64,000 nt of DNA, from NCBI GenBank assembly GCA_027036135.1, contig JALVSY010000016.1, positions 434,001-498,000 on the forward strand, read 5' to 3'. Source of the DNA: Pyrodictiaceae archaeon (lineage in GTDB: Archaea > Thermoproteota > Thermoprotei_A > Sulfolobales > Pyrodictiaceae). Within the stretch, counting starts at the first letter, position 1, and each line of letters starts with the position of its first letter. Both the position numbers and the translations under genes were made by a program. This document shows, piece by piece, positions 19,180 to 28,236 of this stretch. Under the pieces are notes generated by a model, which worked only from the letters and a program-made list of their open reading frames with translations, had not been told where the DNA came from and did no database searches.

Positions 19180-19554
19180 TTGGAGCCGAGACTCTATCCC
19201 AACGAGTGCGTAAAGAGGGTAGTAGCGTTCGTGCCTAAGGGGCATCTCCATGCACGCTTCATTATAGAGCTATGTGACCAGACCCTAGTGCTCCACGAAG
19301 CGGCTGTCGCGGGGCTTGTACGAGCATTTGCCTCGGTAGCGCTACACCCAACCAGGGTAGCGGTAGAACTCGTGTCGAAGAGGCTCTCTAAGGACGAGAA
19401 GAAACCAGTGTTTGCTGAGTGGCAGCTAATAGACACGGGGAGAGACGAGGAGGCTGTCCAGGAGGAAGCAGAGAGAATCTGGGCCAACGCCTCTATACCA
19501 GGGTGCTGCACCAAGAACCGAGGCGAGGAGAGACAGTCTGCGACGAGGCCCTAA
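19180..19554 (+). CDS. Hypothetical protein
   Basis: A 124-residue soluble protein, TTG start with GGGGAG (19170-19175) in front. The middle (HARFIIELCDQTLVLHEAAVAGLVRAFASVALH) is a predicted helix pair; the tail is charged and ends with a CC pair and Arg-rich stretch. No family recognised. Its last 4 nt overlap the convergent helix-turn-helix gene. Confidence 0.6.
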   Translation: MEPRLYPNECVKRVVAFVPKGHLHARFIIELCDQTLVLHEAAVAGLVRAFASVALHPTRVAVELVSKRLSKDEKKPVFAEWQLIDTGRDEEAVQEEAERIWANASIPGCCTKNRGEERQSATRP

Positions 19555-19994
19555 TGTACAGTTTCTTGCTCACTGCATAGCTTTAGCGAGTAGAGCTTCC
19601 TATTACCATGATCCTCGCTAACAACTACCCCTCTTTCCTCGAGTAGATGAAGCTTTTCACGCACTATTCGGCGAGAAGCACTACCCCTCAACTCCCTCAC
19701 GAGCCGAGTTATTTCGCTAATACTCCTAGGCCTGCAATCAGCCAAGACCTCGACAATAGCTCTTGAGATAGGATCGTTCACAAATCGATAAGCTTCAACA
19801 ACGCGCCTAGCAGCCTCCACAGCCCTCATGGCTGGCATAGAGAACGCGATAGCAAGCCTAGAAGCAACCAACGCCTCCTCGCTCATAGAGCCCAGCAACT
19901 CCTCCAGGCGCTCGAGCCTCTGAAGAGTCTCAGCCAATAATTCCTCAAGCCTTCTCAGCCTCTCCTCAATGCTGGACAAGGAGCCAGCCTCCAT
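19551..19994 (-). CDS. Winged-helix protein with N-terminal coiled coil
   Basis: 147 residues. Residues about 6-36 are a Leu/Glu heptad coiled coil (SIEERLRRLEELLAETLQRL). Residues about 75-140 look like a winged helix-turn-helix: ISRAIVEVLADCRPRSISEI, then a recognition helix region, REKLHLLEERGVVV and a short wing (HGNRKLYSL). A DNA-binding regulator working as a dimer through the coiled coil is likely; target unknown. Confidence 0.65.
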   Translation of the reverse strand: MEAGSLSSIEERLRRLEELLAETLQRLERLEELLGSMSEEALVASRLAIAFSMPAMRAVEAARRVVEAYRFVNDPISRAIVEVLADCRPRSISEITRLVRELRGSASRRIVREKLHLLEERGVVVSEDHGNRKLYSLKLCSEQETVH

Positions 19995-20065
19995 GGCTTC
20001 CTCAAAGAAAGTTTATTAATATTAATTAAATAAGTTATGCATAAAATAGATAGGATTATGGGAGC

Positions 20066-20539
20066 TTATTGCTCCTCGCTATCCCCCTTCTTTCCTTCCT
20101 CTTCGCCCTCTATACTTATCTCGTAGCCTTCGCCCTTTTCCTTCTTCTCTAGCCGTACTATCTTCGGCTTACCCTCGGTCTTTGCAATGATTACTGGTGG
20201 AGGGGCTCCGCCAGCTATGGTACCTCCACTTATGGATTTTTGGAGCATCTCTATGAAGCTCGAGACTTTCGGGATGGCCTCTAGCTTTGCCTCGAGGAAC
20301 CTCTGCGTAAGCTCGTAGGCCTTGTCGGGCGGCATACCGCTCTCTACAAGGCTCTTGTACATCTGCGCGATTTCCCTACCGAGTTTCTCTCCATCAAAGC
20401 TCTTGCTCAGTGTATCAAGGAACTCTTTTACCAGGTCCTTTATCTGGTACATGAACTCCGCAACGGTTCCGAGCACTTGTCTCAGCTCCTCAACGTCCTC
20501 TGAGTCCTTGGGCTGCGTGGGCTTCTTTTCCTCGGACAC
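20066..20539 (-). CDS. Hypothetical acidic helical protein
   Basis: 157 residues, mostly helical, with a charged N-terminus, a helical core (residues about 20-105) containing ESGMPPDKAYELTQRFLEAK, a Gly/Ala/Pro linker and a Lys/Glu-rich tail. No TM segment and no known motif. It may be structural or scaffolding; I do not assign a role. Ribosome site and ATG at 20539 are ordinary. Confidence 0.6.
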   Translation of the reverse strand: MSEEKKPTQPKDSEDVEELRQVLGTVAEFMYQIKDLVKEFLDTLSKSFDGEKLGREIAQMYKSLVESGMPPDKAYELTQRFLEAKLEAIPKVSSFIEMLQKSISGGTIAGGAPPPVIIAKTEGKPKIVRLEKKEKGEGYEISIEGEEEGKKGDSEEQ

Positions 20540-20599
20540 GTGGACTTCACCTCTTTCTCGTTCTCCGTCAAGTATCTAGTAGGGCCTTGTTCACCCTAG

Positions 20600-20908
20600 T
20601 CAATTCTCCGTCTTCAGAGTGGCCAGTGAGTGGCCTCTCCGAGCCTCGAGCCCGAGGAGGTTGAGGAGCCCAGGGATTCTCGGGCGCTGCTTCTCCAAGA
20701 AAGCCGAGTAGATCGAGGCCAGGGCTTCGCGGTACTCTCTAGGCATCCCTGTCCGAGCTAGTTGCGAGGAGAATGCTCTTCTCCATCTCCAGTACCTTAA
20801 CCGGAAACGTAGCGCGGTGAGCCGGAGAGAAACGTAGAGCGCTAGGGCTCCGAGGAGTAGCTTGGTTGAGGCCCATAGTATTGCTAGTAGCCTTGTCCTC
20901 CGAGCCAA
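20600..20908 (-). CDS. Small membrane-anchored basic protein
   Basis: 102 residues with a hydrophobic segment (about 8-30) followed by an Arg-rich stretch (RLTALRFRLRYWRWRRAFSS) and a helical tail. The TTG start is the only reasonable one in the frame. Same strand as and 57 nt downstream of the MATE carrier; could belong to its transcript. Family not recognised. Confidence 0.5.
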   Translation of the reverse strand: MARRTRLLAILWASTKLLLGALALYVSLRLTALRFRLRYWRWRRAFSSQLARTGMPREYREALASIYSAFLEKQRPRIPGLLNLLGLEARRGHSLATLKTEN

Positions 20909-20965
20909 AGCTATTACTCCGCGTAAACAGTGCTCCTCGGTACTCTATAGTAGTTATTCCTCGTT

Positions 20966-22378
20966 CTACGCTGGGCCCGTTTCTTTATGCTCCTCTATTA
21001 TTGGCCTTGTCCACGAGCCATATAGGAGCCATAGTAGCGCTGCTAGCCCTGTCACGTAGTTACTTATAGCCATGCCGAGCCATAGACCCTTCTCCCCCAT
21101 CCCCATCTTATATGCTAGTAGCCATGATAGGGGTACCCTCATTCCCCAGAGCCTTGTAGCGCCGAGGGCTGATACGAAGAATGTCCTACCACTGCTCCTC
21201 GCAACAGTGTTTGCCAACATGAATAACGTGAAGCCAAGGGTGCTCGGAGCAAATATGTGGAGCATATCAACAGTTATCCTCACAACGTCTGGATCATGGC
21301 TAAATATAGTTGCGAATGGTTTCGCATAGATCATTATTACTATTATGAACTCTGTGACTGCTAGGAGGAGTGTCGTGAGCCCTGTCCAGAGAGCCTTCCT
21401 CGCTCTCTCTATCATTCTTGCTCCAAGTGCCTGTGCTACGACGATGCCTGTTGCTCTCCCGAAGGGCATCGATATTATGCGGTCAAAGCCTATGACCACT
21501 TGGCCTATAGAGTATGCTGCTAGGACATCGGTGCCTAGCCCAGATACTATGCCAGCCATAGTCATGAAGCCAAGGGTTATTGCTAGTCTCTGCCCTATCT
21601 GTGGAAGCGAGACATGCATGGCTAGGCGCACATAGGTTCTCCGGGGCGCCAGGTCCGTTAGGGAGAGCTTCACGCCGTGCCTACCATGGGCAAAGCTGTG
21701 TATTGCATAGCTAGCAGAGAATATCCTAGCGAAGAGCGTTGCTAGTGCTGCCCCGAGTATCCCTAGACGTGGTAGCCCGAGGAGGCCGAATATCAGCACG
21801 GGGTCTAGGACCATGTTTATCAGCGTAGCAGCTATACCTACCTTCATCGGGGTCCTTGTGTCACCTACCGCGCTCATGGTCATTGTGAAGAATAGATATA
21901 TCGCGGCAAACGGTATACCGGTAGCAAGCACTGTTAGATAAATATACGCTAGTGGCCTAACATCGCTGGGCACGTGTATAGCCGATAAATAAGTATTAGC
22001 TGTAGCTATAATGACTAGTGCTCCTGGTATCGTTATGGCGAGCATTAATCCGAGAACAGTGCCCGCAGCCTCTCGCGCCTCCCGGTACCTCGCGGCCCCG
22101 ATGTATTGGCCCACTAGTGCAGAGACGCTGCTAGCGAGCCCAAATGATACACCGAATAATATGTCGGGATAGGGCCAGGACACTATAGGTGCTCCGAGAG
22201 CGGCTTTGCCGAGCCTAGAAAGCCAGAAGGTATCAACTATCTCATAGATAGTATTGATGCCCATGGAGAGCATGAGTGGCGCAGCGAGCCACAATATGAG
22301 CTTGAATATGTTGGGCTCGGTGAGTACCTTCTCGCGTAGACTCTTAATCCTGGCACCCATGTCGCCGCTATGCGACAA
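20966..22378 (-). CDS. MATE family efflux carrier
   Basis: 470 residues, 12 predicted membrane segments in two related halves. The first half opens with IFKLILWLAAPLMLSMGINTIYEIVDTFWLSRLG, the MATE N-terminal pattern, and contains SVSALVGQYIGAARYREA; the second half contains FDRIISMPFGRATGIVVAQALGA. MATE carriers export cationic drugs or metabolites using Na+ or H+. TTG 22378 is the longest start; ATG 22360 is also possible. Substrate unknown. Confidence 0.9.
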   Translation of the reverse strand: MSHSGDMGARIKSLREKVLTEPNIFKLILWLAAPLMLSMGINTIYEIVDTFWLSRLGKAALGAPIVSWPYPDILFGVSFGLASSVSALVGQYIGAARYREAREAAGTVLGLMLAITIPGALVIIATANTYLSAIHVPSDVRPLAYIYLTVLATGIPFAAIYLFFTMTMSAVGDTRTPMKVGIAATLINMVLDPVLIFGLLGLPRLGILGAALATLFARIFSASYAIHSFAHGRHGVKLSLTDLAPRRTYVRLAMHVSLPQIGQRLAITLGFMTMAGIVSGLGTDVLAAYSIGQVVIGFDRIISMPFGRATGIVVAQALGARMIERARKALWTGLTTLLLAVTEFIIVIMIYAKPFATIFSHDPDVVRITVDMLHIFAPSTLGFTLFMLANTVARSSGRTFFVSALGATRLWGMRVPLSWLLAYKMGMGEKGLWLGMAISNYVTGLAALLWLLYGSWTRPIIEEHKETGPA

Positions 22379-22620
22379 TTCCCTGCTCCACCACTATCAA
22401 TTATTGCTTCAACGGCTCATCGCCTAGACAGTGCAGGCCTCTACGAGGTGCTGTAGAGGATTTGGTGATGTAAGAAGCCTCCAGTCAGCATAGGGACAGA
22501 CAAGGCCTATATATGCAGAGCCAAGAACAGTACCCAGCGTAGTCCTAGACGCGCAAAATGCGCGGCAAAGACGAGGAGGACTACAAAAAGAGTTGCATTA
22601 TTTACCAGGTAGGGGGGAGG

Positions 22621-25600
22621 CTATATCCTTGGCTCTAGTACTCCCTTCTCTATTAACCGTATCAGTACCCGCCTCGCCTCATCAGCCTCGAGGCCCAGTC
22701 TCTCGGCGACAAGTTGCACTGCTTCACGGAATAGGAGCTCTCCTCTACGCCTCCTCTCCCTCACTATTTCCTGGTAGGCCTTCAGCTCCTCGGCTCCGAG
22801 TACCCTGGCTTCCTCGATCAGCCTCCGCAAAGTCTCTAGGTGGGATCTCATCGCCTTTATCGTTGCGAACACGTCACCCCTCTTCTCGGGCCGTGGCGGC
22901 TCCCGGCCTATCGCGCGCAGGGCCTCCTCGAGCGCGGCTGCCTCAGCCTCGAGGCTAGCTAGTACCCGCTTAGCCTCAGCCTCTGCCTCCCGGAGCACAC
23001 GTTGGCCGCGGTCAAGACTGTCCCGTAGTATTGTGCGAGCGCTCTCCACGAGGCTCCTGGCAGCGCGGACGGCCTCGAGCACATCACTGCTATGCATCCG
23101 TAGCGTCTCCAGCGCCTTGTTCTTCATAGCCTCTGCCTGGCCCAGTGCAGAGTCCAGGTCGCTTAGGGCCTCTCCCAGCATAGCTGCCTGGGCAAGCGCA
23201 GCCTCCTTCGCCTCCTCGTATGCACGGGCAAGTGCCTTGTACCAGCTCCTCGCAGCCACAAGGCTCTCCTCAAGCCCAGCAAGCTCCTCTAGGAGGCGCG
23301 TTACTTGCTCATCTAGTTCTACAAGTGGGCGCCTAGCCTCCTCGAGGCTCCTCCGCAGCGCCTTGACGAGCTCCTCTAGCTCCTCTACGCTTAGCTCCTC
23401 TGCGCCCTTGGCCTCGAAGCCTGGGAGCGCTAGTTTCTCGGGAGGTATCTTGACTCCTAGCTTGCCTAGTTTCTCCGAGAGTTTCTCTGCTAATCTACGC
23501 GTCTCTGCAGTATCCTCGAGTATTCTCCTCACAGACTCCAGTATGGCCTCGAGCCTTGCTAGGAGCTGCTCTATGCGGGGCTCCAGCCTAGGCCCGGTCT
23601 CAGCCAGCTGTACTATTCCCAGTTCTTCCAGCCTCTTGTAGAGAAGGTATAGCTTATAGTTGTAGTGAATCACGGGGCCGAGCCCATTAACATAGAATGG
23701 TGTATAGCGCCCGGGGTCCCGTGGATGCTTCTTCTTGGCCTCGTCCCATATCCTAGCAATGTTCTTCTCTAGCTCCTCCTCGCTGAGGTGCAGCCTCTCT
23801 ATCTCCTCGAAGACGCTTAGCGCGCCCTTGAGTCTCTCAATGACCGGTGTCCTAACCCTAACTCGTTTCCCGAGTAGGGTCTCTAGCTGCGAGCTAAGAG
23901 CCTCTACGAGCTCCCCCGCCCTCCTAGTGGTGTTCTCTATCTCTGCCCGTAGCCTCCTAGCATCCTCGGCTGCTCTAGCCACGTGGGCTGAGAGAACCTC
24001 GTCCCTCACGTAGGTAGCTGTATCGTATACTAGGCGTGCGAGCCGGAGGCTCATTAAGCGGTTCCCAGCCCTCAGCGCCTCCACCGCTGTATCGAGTAGC
24101 GCTCTCATCTTCTTCGTGAACTCCTCTAGGCTACCAGCTCGATAATCCCTAGCCTTAGCCGAGACCACTAGCCCCCATGTAGCCGCTACTGGGTTCTTCT
24201 CTATCTCCTCGATTACCTGTCTGGCCTCCTCTACTAGTCTCCAAGCATCCTCGTCGCTATCCGTCAGCCTTAGCCTCGCTCTCTCTGCGTCAACACGCCT
24301 ACTAGACCCAGAGGCCGTGACCACTAATCCCCTATAGAGGAGGCTCTGGAGAATCATCCGCCGGGTACCAGGGTTACGGGCAGCCATTACTAGGTGGTCC
24401 CATATCTGCGAGGCCTGTACCTCGCGGTTTCTTGCATCGAGTTGCTCTAGTACACGTATGACGGCTTTCTCGAAGGGGCTCAGCACGTCTATGTATACGC
24501 TCCCGTTCCTCTTCTCGAGGAACCCGTTCGCCGCCAAGAGCGTCATGTACCTCTCGAGGGTTGTGTACTCGTTGCGATCAATATCGGGGCTGAGTAGGCC
24601 TCTCCCCTCGCCGCCTTGTCCACGATAGAGGTGGTATCTCATAACGTACTCGTAGGCAGCGTTAAGGGCCTCCTGTACAGTGGCCCTAGTACTCGGGGCT
24701 ACTAGGAAGTAGCGTAGCGCTCCACTAAGCTCAGTGGGGCGCTCAACATCGTAGCCCAGTGCTGGGTCGCGGATGATTATTGGTGTATTGTCCACGCCTT
24801 CCTCGAGGCCCCTTATGAGTCTCTCCTTTATCCTTAGCTCCTCGCCTAGTTCTCTCAAGAGATTAGTTAGGCGTAGCGGGTCTAGGCCAGCTGCCTCGGC
24901 CTCTCCGGGTTCTCTCACTACTCGGTCTATGTTCCTGAGGGCCTCCTCTACTCCTCCATAGGCATCGCTCATTCTTATCCCGAGTGCCTGTAGCCTTACA
25001 CGGGTCATCATGGAGTCTATCGGGGCTCTCACTATTTTTACGAAGAATTTTGCCTCAAGGGCCTCTAGTATCCTCTCAGCCTGCGGCTCAACACCACCGT
25101 GGTAGACTAGGAGTATTGCATGGGGCCTCCAGTTAGTCATGAGGGCTGTTAGTAGCTGGCTCTCAAGCCTCTTAGCCTCAGCGCTCGTTACCTGGCCCGG
25201 TACCGTGTAGAGCATTAGCCTCGCCGTGGCGTCACCGAGGAGCCTAAGAGTTACACGGGCTACTCCATCGCCCTGTACAGCTGGCTCAGCGGCAAGCATG
25301 CCCTCGCTCGCTAGTAGCGCTGCTATGCCTAGGAGGAGGTGCTGCTTACCTGCCTCGGTGTAGACTCTGCGAATAATCCTTAGCCTCTCGACGCGATCAG
25401 CTATGAAGTCCAGGTAGTGTAGCTCAGGGCTCACGTAGAGTACTCGCTGCATCTTGGGAGAGAGGAGTAGTGTGTGCTCGCCGCGCATAGGGAGTAGTTT
25501 CGAGAACAAGCCCTCCCACAGTATACCAGCTAGTCTCTCGGCCTCGGAGCGGCTAAGCTCGATCGGCGCTGCATCCGCTACTAGTAGGACGGCATCCTCC

Positions 25601-27060
25601 TCGCTAGGAGGCGTAGCAACGACTAGGCGGCCAGCAGGGTCGAGGTAGACGAGGCTATCCAGTAGCTTCTCGAGTGGCCTAGCCTCGTCCCTTGGTGCTA
25701 GCTGGGGCATCAGCTTAGCTACCTCTGGCTCTACCCCGCGGAGGAGCTTGAACGCGTCCTCCACAGCTGGTACCAGGACGACGCTGTGGACTAGGCGCTG
25801 GACACCCAGCTCTCTACGAGGCCATGCTTGTTCACCGTACATGTTGAGTTCTCTCACAGCCTCGGCTAGGAGCTCTCTGCGGAGACTAGTAGCCTCTACT
25901 AGCTGTTGCCAAGTAGCAGCGCCCCGCGCCACTAGCTCGTCAAGTACCCTCCTAGCCCGGGACGGGTCTAGGCCAGCGAGCTTAGCCCTAGCCTCCCAGC
26001 CATCGATTAGCCTCGCATAGGCCTCAGAGTTTATCGCGGGTATCTCTGCGCCCCCGACGCTTAGCTTGAGGCTCTCAAGCGCCTCCAACAACTCCTCTGT
26101 ATCAAGTATAGCGACGGCGTCGCCACAGCCTCTCCGGCCACGGCTCCACGATACCAGGTAGCGGAAGGCAGACACTATGGCGCCCATGTTGCCGAGGCTA
26201 CTGGAGACAACCGCGTTGGCCAAGCCGTGGTCAACTAGTAGTGCGTCGAGTCCCTCTCCGAGAGAGTAGCGCGAGAGACTCTCGAGGAACGCGAATGCCT
26301 CTCTACGGCTAAGCGGTTGAACCCATATAGTCCTCACCCGTCTCTTGAGACGAGCGGCTATCGTGGCGAAGTCCCTTAGCCCCATGAGCCTACTATAAGC
26401 GGGTGGAGTAAGGCTAGCAACCACGTGGAACCTACCGCTTAGGCACTTCTCTCCCCTGCACCGAGCAGAGACAAGCTCGATGTCACCGTTGAGGAGCCCC
26501 ACTAGCCCAGCAACGATTACTCCTAGCTCCTCCTCGGAGGCCGAGGCGACTAAGTCCTCAAGCTCGTCTATGAACACTATTACGCCCCTGCCCTTGCCTG
26601 CTAGCTCCTCGAGTACGCGCTCCACGTAGTCACGTAGACTGGGAGCCGCGTCAGGTGGTCCGAAGCGTGCAAGGAGCCCGGCATTCTCGAGCCCAGCTGC
26701 GAGCAGAGCAGCCGCGAGGCGATAGGCTGGATCCTTTTCCGAGCGCTGACGAAGAGCCCCGAGGTGAGCTTGTATAGTAGCTGCCCTTGTCTCGAGTGTT
26801 AGCCAGCCACGTCGCTCAGCCCATGGCTTGACCCGGGCATTATAGATGCTTGTCTTGCCCTCACCCCACTCAGCTACTAGCATTACTAGTACGGGGTCAC
26901 TGCTCTTCTCTAGCTCGTTAAGCGCCTCAGCTACTTGCTGATAGACTCGCTGCCTGCTAGGCAGTGGCGGGATGTACTCGTCTAGCATCCCGGCATCGGT
27001 GCCAGTTAGGCTCGGTAGCCTCCGGGGTACAGCGCCGCACCCGGGACTCCTAGTAGCCAT
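22621..27060 (-). CDS. 1479-residue P-loop ATPase with long coiled-coil tail
   Basis: The largest protein here. Residues about 25-330 form a P-loop NTPase: Walker A AEWGEGKTS (63-71), Walker B VIVFIDELEDL (160-170), a sensor-like VVASLTPP, and Arg-rich LKRRVRTIWVQPLSRREA, all in the style of ORC/STAND/KAP-type AAA ATPases. Residues about 340-450 and 800-960 look like winged-helix segments. Residues about 550-720 form an alpha/beta region (AILLVYHGG...FFVKIVRAP). Residues about 960-1440 are long Leu/Glu/Arg coiled coils, and the last 45 residues look like another small helical or winged domain. No ABC signature or hinge, so not SMC or Rad50. Stand-alone gene beside carbamate kinase. Size and layout recall large ATPases of defence or DNA-segregation systems, but no partner gene supports this; function unknown. 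Confidence 0.85.
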   Translation of the reverse strand: MATRSPGCGAVPRRLPSLTGTDAGMLDEYIPPLPSRQRVYQQVAEALNELEKSSDPVLVMLVAEWGEGKTSIYNARVKPWAERRGWLTLETRAATIQAHLGALRQRSEKDPAYRLAAALLAAGLENAGLLARFGPPDAAPSLRDYVERVLEELAGKGRGVIVFIDELEDLVASASEEELGVIVAGLVGLLNGDIELVSARCRGEKCLSGRFHVVASLTPPAYSRLMGLRDFATIAARLKRRVRTIWVQPLSRREAFAFLESLSRYSLGEGLDALLVDHGLANAVVSSSLGNMGAIVSAFRYLVSWSRGRRGCGDAVAILDTEELLEALESLKLSVGGAEIPAINSEAYARLIDGWEARAKLAGLDPSRARRVLDELVARGAATWQQLVEATSLRRELLAEAVRELNMYGEQAWPRRELGVQRLVHSVVLVPAVEDAFKLLRGVEPEVAKLMPQLAPRDEARPLEKLLDSLVYLDPAGRLVVATPPSEEDAVLLVADAAPIELSRSEAERLAGILWEGLFSKLLPMRGEHTLLLSPKMQRVLYVSPELHYLDFIADRVERLRIIRRVYTEAGKQHLLLGIAALLASEGMLAAEPAVQGDGVARVTLRLLGDATARLMLYTVPGQVTSAEAKRLESQLLTALMTNWRPHAILLVYHGGVEPQAERILEALEAKFFVKIVRAPIDSMMTRVRLQALGIRMSDAYGGVEEALRNIDRVVREPGEAEAAGLDPLRLTNLLRELGEELRIKERLIRGLEEGVDNTPIIIRDPALGYDVERPTELSGALRYFLVAPSTRATVQEALNAAYEYVMRYHLYRGQGGEGRGLLSPDIDRNEYTTLERYMTLLAANGFLEKRNGSVYIDVLSPFEKAVIRVLEQLDARNREVQASQIWDHLVMAARNPGTRRMILQSLLYRGLVVTASGSSRRVDAERARLRLTDSDEDAWRLVEEARQVIEEIEKNPVAATWGLVVSAKARDYRAGSLEEFTKKMRALLDTAVEALRAGNRLMSLRLARLVYDTATYVRDEVLSAHVARAAEDARRLRAEIENTTRRAGELVEALSSQLETLLGKRVRVRTPVIERLKGALSVFEEIERLHLSEEELEKNIARIWDEAKKKHPRDPGRYTPFYVNGLGPVIHYNYKLYLLYKRLEELGIVQLAETGPRLEPRIEQLLARLEAILESVRRILEDTAETRRLAEKLSEKLGKLGVKIPPEKLALPGFEAKGAEELSVEELEELVKALRRSLEEARRPLVELDEQVTRLLEELAGLEESLVAARSWYKALARAYEEAKEAALAQAAMLGEALSDLDSALGQAEAMKNKALETLRMHSSDVLEAVRAARSLVESARTILRDSLDRGQRVLREAEAEAKRVLASLEAEAAALEEALRAIGREPPRPEKRGDVFATIKAMRSHLETLRRLIEEARVLGAEELKAYQEIVRERRRRGELLFREAVQLVAERLGLEADEARRVLIRLIEKGVLEPRI

Positions 27061-27082
27061 TAGTCCCCCTAGCTAGAAGAAG

Positions 27083-27130
27083 AGCGGTAACACACGTACA
27101 ACGACACCCATAAACGAGCAGCGGTAACAC
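27083..27130. repeat. 11-bp direct repeat in a divergent promoter region
   Basis: AGCGGTAACAC occurs at 27083-27093 and again at 27120-27130, a centre spacing of 37 bp, between the giant ATPase gene and carbamate kinase. A TATA-like GTATATAC follows the second copy. Repeats in this position could be operator half-sites. Confidence 0.35.
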
Positions 27131-27246
27131 CGTATATACACCAGTACTATTCCCTGTCCGGCAAAGCTTCGCCAGAGTCTTACATGATAGGTGCTCGTAT
27201 AGCCTAGAACTAGTTTTTTGAACCAAGAAACACCCACTACGAAACC

Positions 27247-28215
27247 ATGGTGACCCTCTTCTTGCGCAGCAACGGCCCGCTCCTAGTGCTAGCCCTCGGC
27301 GGCAACGCTTTCATGAGAAAGGGCGAGGGGATAGAGAAGCAATGGGACAACGTGCGCACAGCAGCTAAGGCAATAGTAGAGCTTGTTGAGAAAGGGTACC
27401 GCGTGGTAGTAACCCATGGTAATGGGCCGCAGGTAGGTCTCATACTCGAGTGGATTCACAAGGTCTCGCCTCACCTAGCGAGTGCTCTTACAATGGACAT
27501 AGCGGGGGCGATGACGCAGGGATGGCTAGGCTACATGCTCCAACAAGCAATAGGCAACGAGCTAGAGGAGCGAGGCCTATCGAGAAGAGTAGCAACAATA
27601 GTAACACAAGTACTTGTTGATAAGAATGATCCAGCATTCGCTAACCCTACTAAGTATGTGGGCAGCTATTATGACTGCAAAGAGGCAGCGGATATAGCTA
27701 GGAAGACGGGCTGGGTGTTCAAGCCCGACCCCCGGGGCGGTTGTAGGAGAGTAGTACCGAGCCCACGGCCGCTAGAGGTAGTTGAGCTAGACGCTATAAA
27801 GAAGCTAGTAGGAAGCGACTACATAGTGGTAGCGGTTGGTGGTGGAGGAGTACCCGTTGTCAGGGAGAACCATGTGCTCCGAGGAGTAGAAGCGGTAATA
27901 GACAAGGACTTGGCCTCAAGCCTCCTCGCTAGGAGCATAGGAGCAGACATATTCGTCATACTAACCGATGTAGACCACGTTTACATAGATTATGGGAAGC
28001 CGTCCCAAAAGCCGCTAAAACTGCTAACAACTAGTGAGGCGAGGAGACTCCTAGAGGAGGGCCAGTTCCCACCAGGCAGCATGGGGCCAAAGGTACAGGC
28101 AGCAATAGAGTTCGTAGAGGCGCGGGGAGACAACGCCTACGCAGCAATAGGAAGGCTAGAGGAAGCACTAGACGTCGTAGAGGGCAGGAAGGGCACTAAG
28201 ATAATCAAGGGCTAG
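27247..28215 (+). CDS. arcC: Carbamate kinase
   Basis: Amino-acid kinase fold enzyme interconverting carbamate + ATP and carbamoyl phosphate + ADP. Landmarks: VLALGGNAF near residue 14, THGNGPQVG near 57, VAVGGGGVPVV near 199, and IDKDLASSLLA near 219. In hyperthermophiles such enzymes supply carbamoyl phosphate for pyrimidines and arginine. 322 residues is the normal length. Divergent from the giant ATPase; the intervening 186 nt hold a direct repeat. Confidence 0.95.
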   Translation: MVTLFLRSNGPLLVLALGGNAFMRKGEGIEKQWDNVRTAAKAIVELVEKGYRVVVTHGNGPQVGLILEWIHKVSPHLASALTMDIAGAMTQGWLGYMLQQAIGNELEERGLSRRVATIVTQVLVDKNDPAFANPTKYVGSYYDCKEAADIARKTGWVFKPDPRGGCRRVVPSPRPLEVVELDAIKKLVGSDYIVVAVGGGGVPVVRENHVLRGVEAVIDKDLASSLLARSIGADIFVILTDVDHVYIDYGKPSQKPLKLLTTSEARRLLEEGQFPPGSMGPKVQAAIEFVEARGDNAYAAIGRLEEALDVVEGRKGTKIIKG

Positions 28216-28236
28216 GGCCGAGATAGGGATAGCTCA

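Noticed and set aside
22621-27060. Giant ATPase as SMC, Rad50 or a BREX-type PglY/BrxC
   Set aside because: No ABC signature or hinge for SMC/Rad50; no BREX partner genes and no clear match to BrxC.
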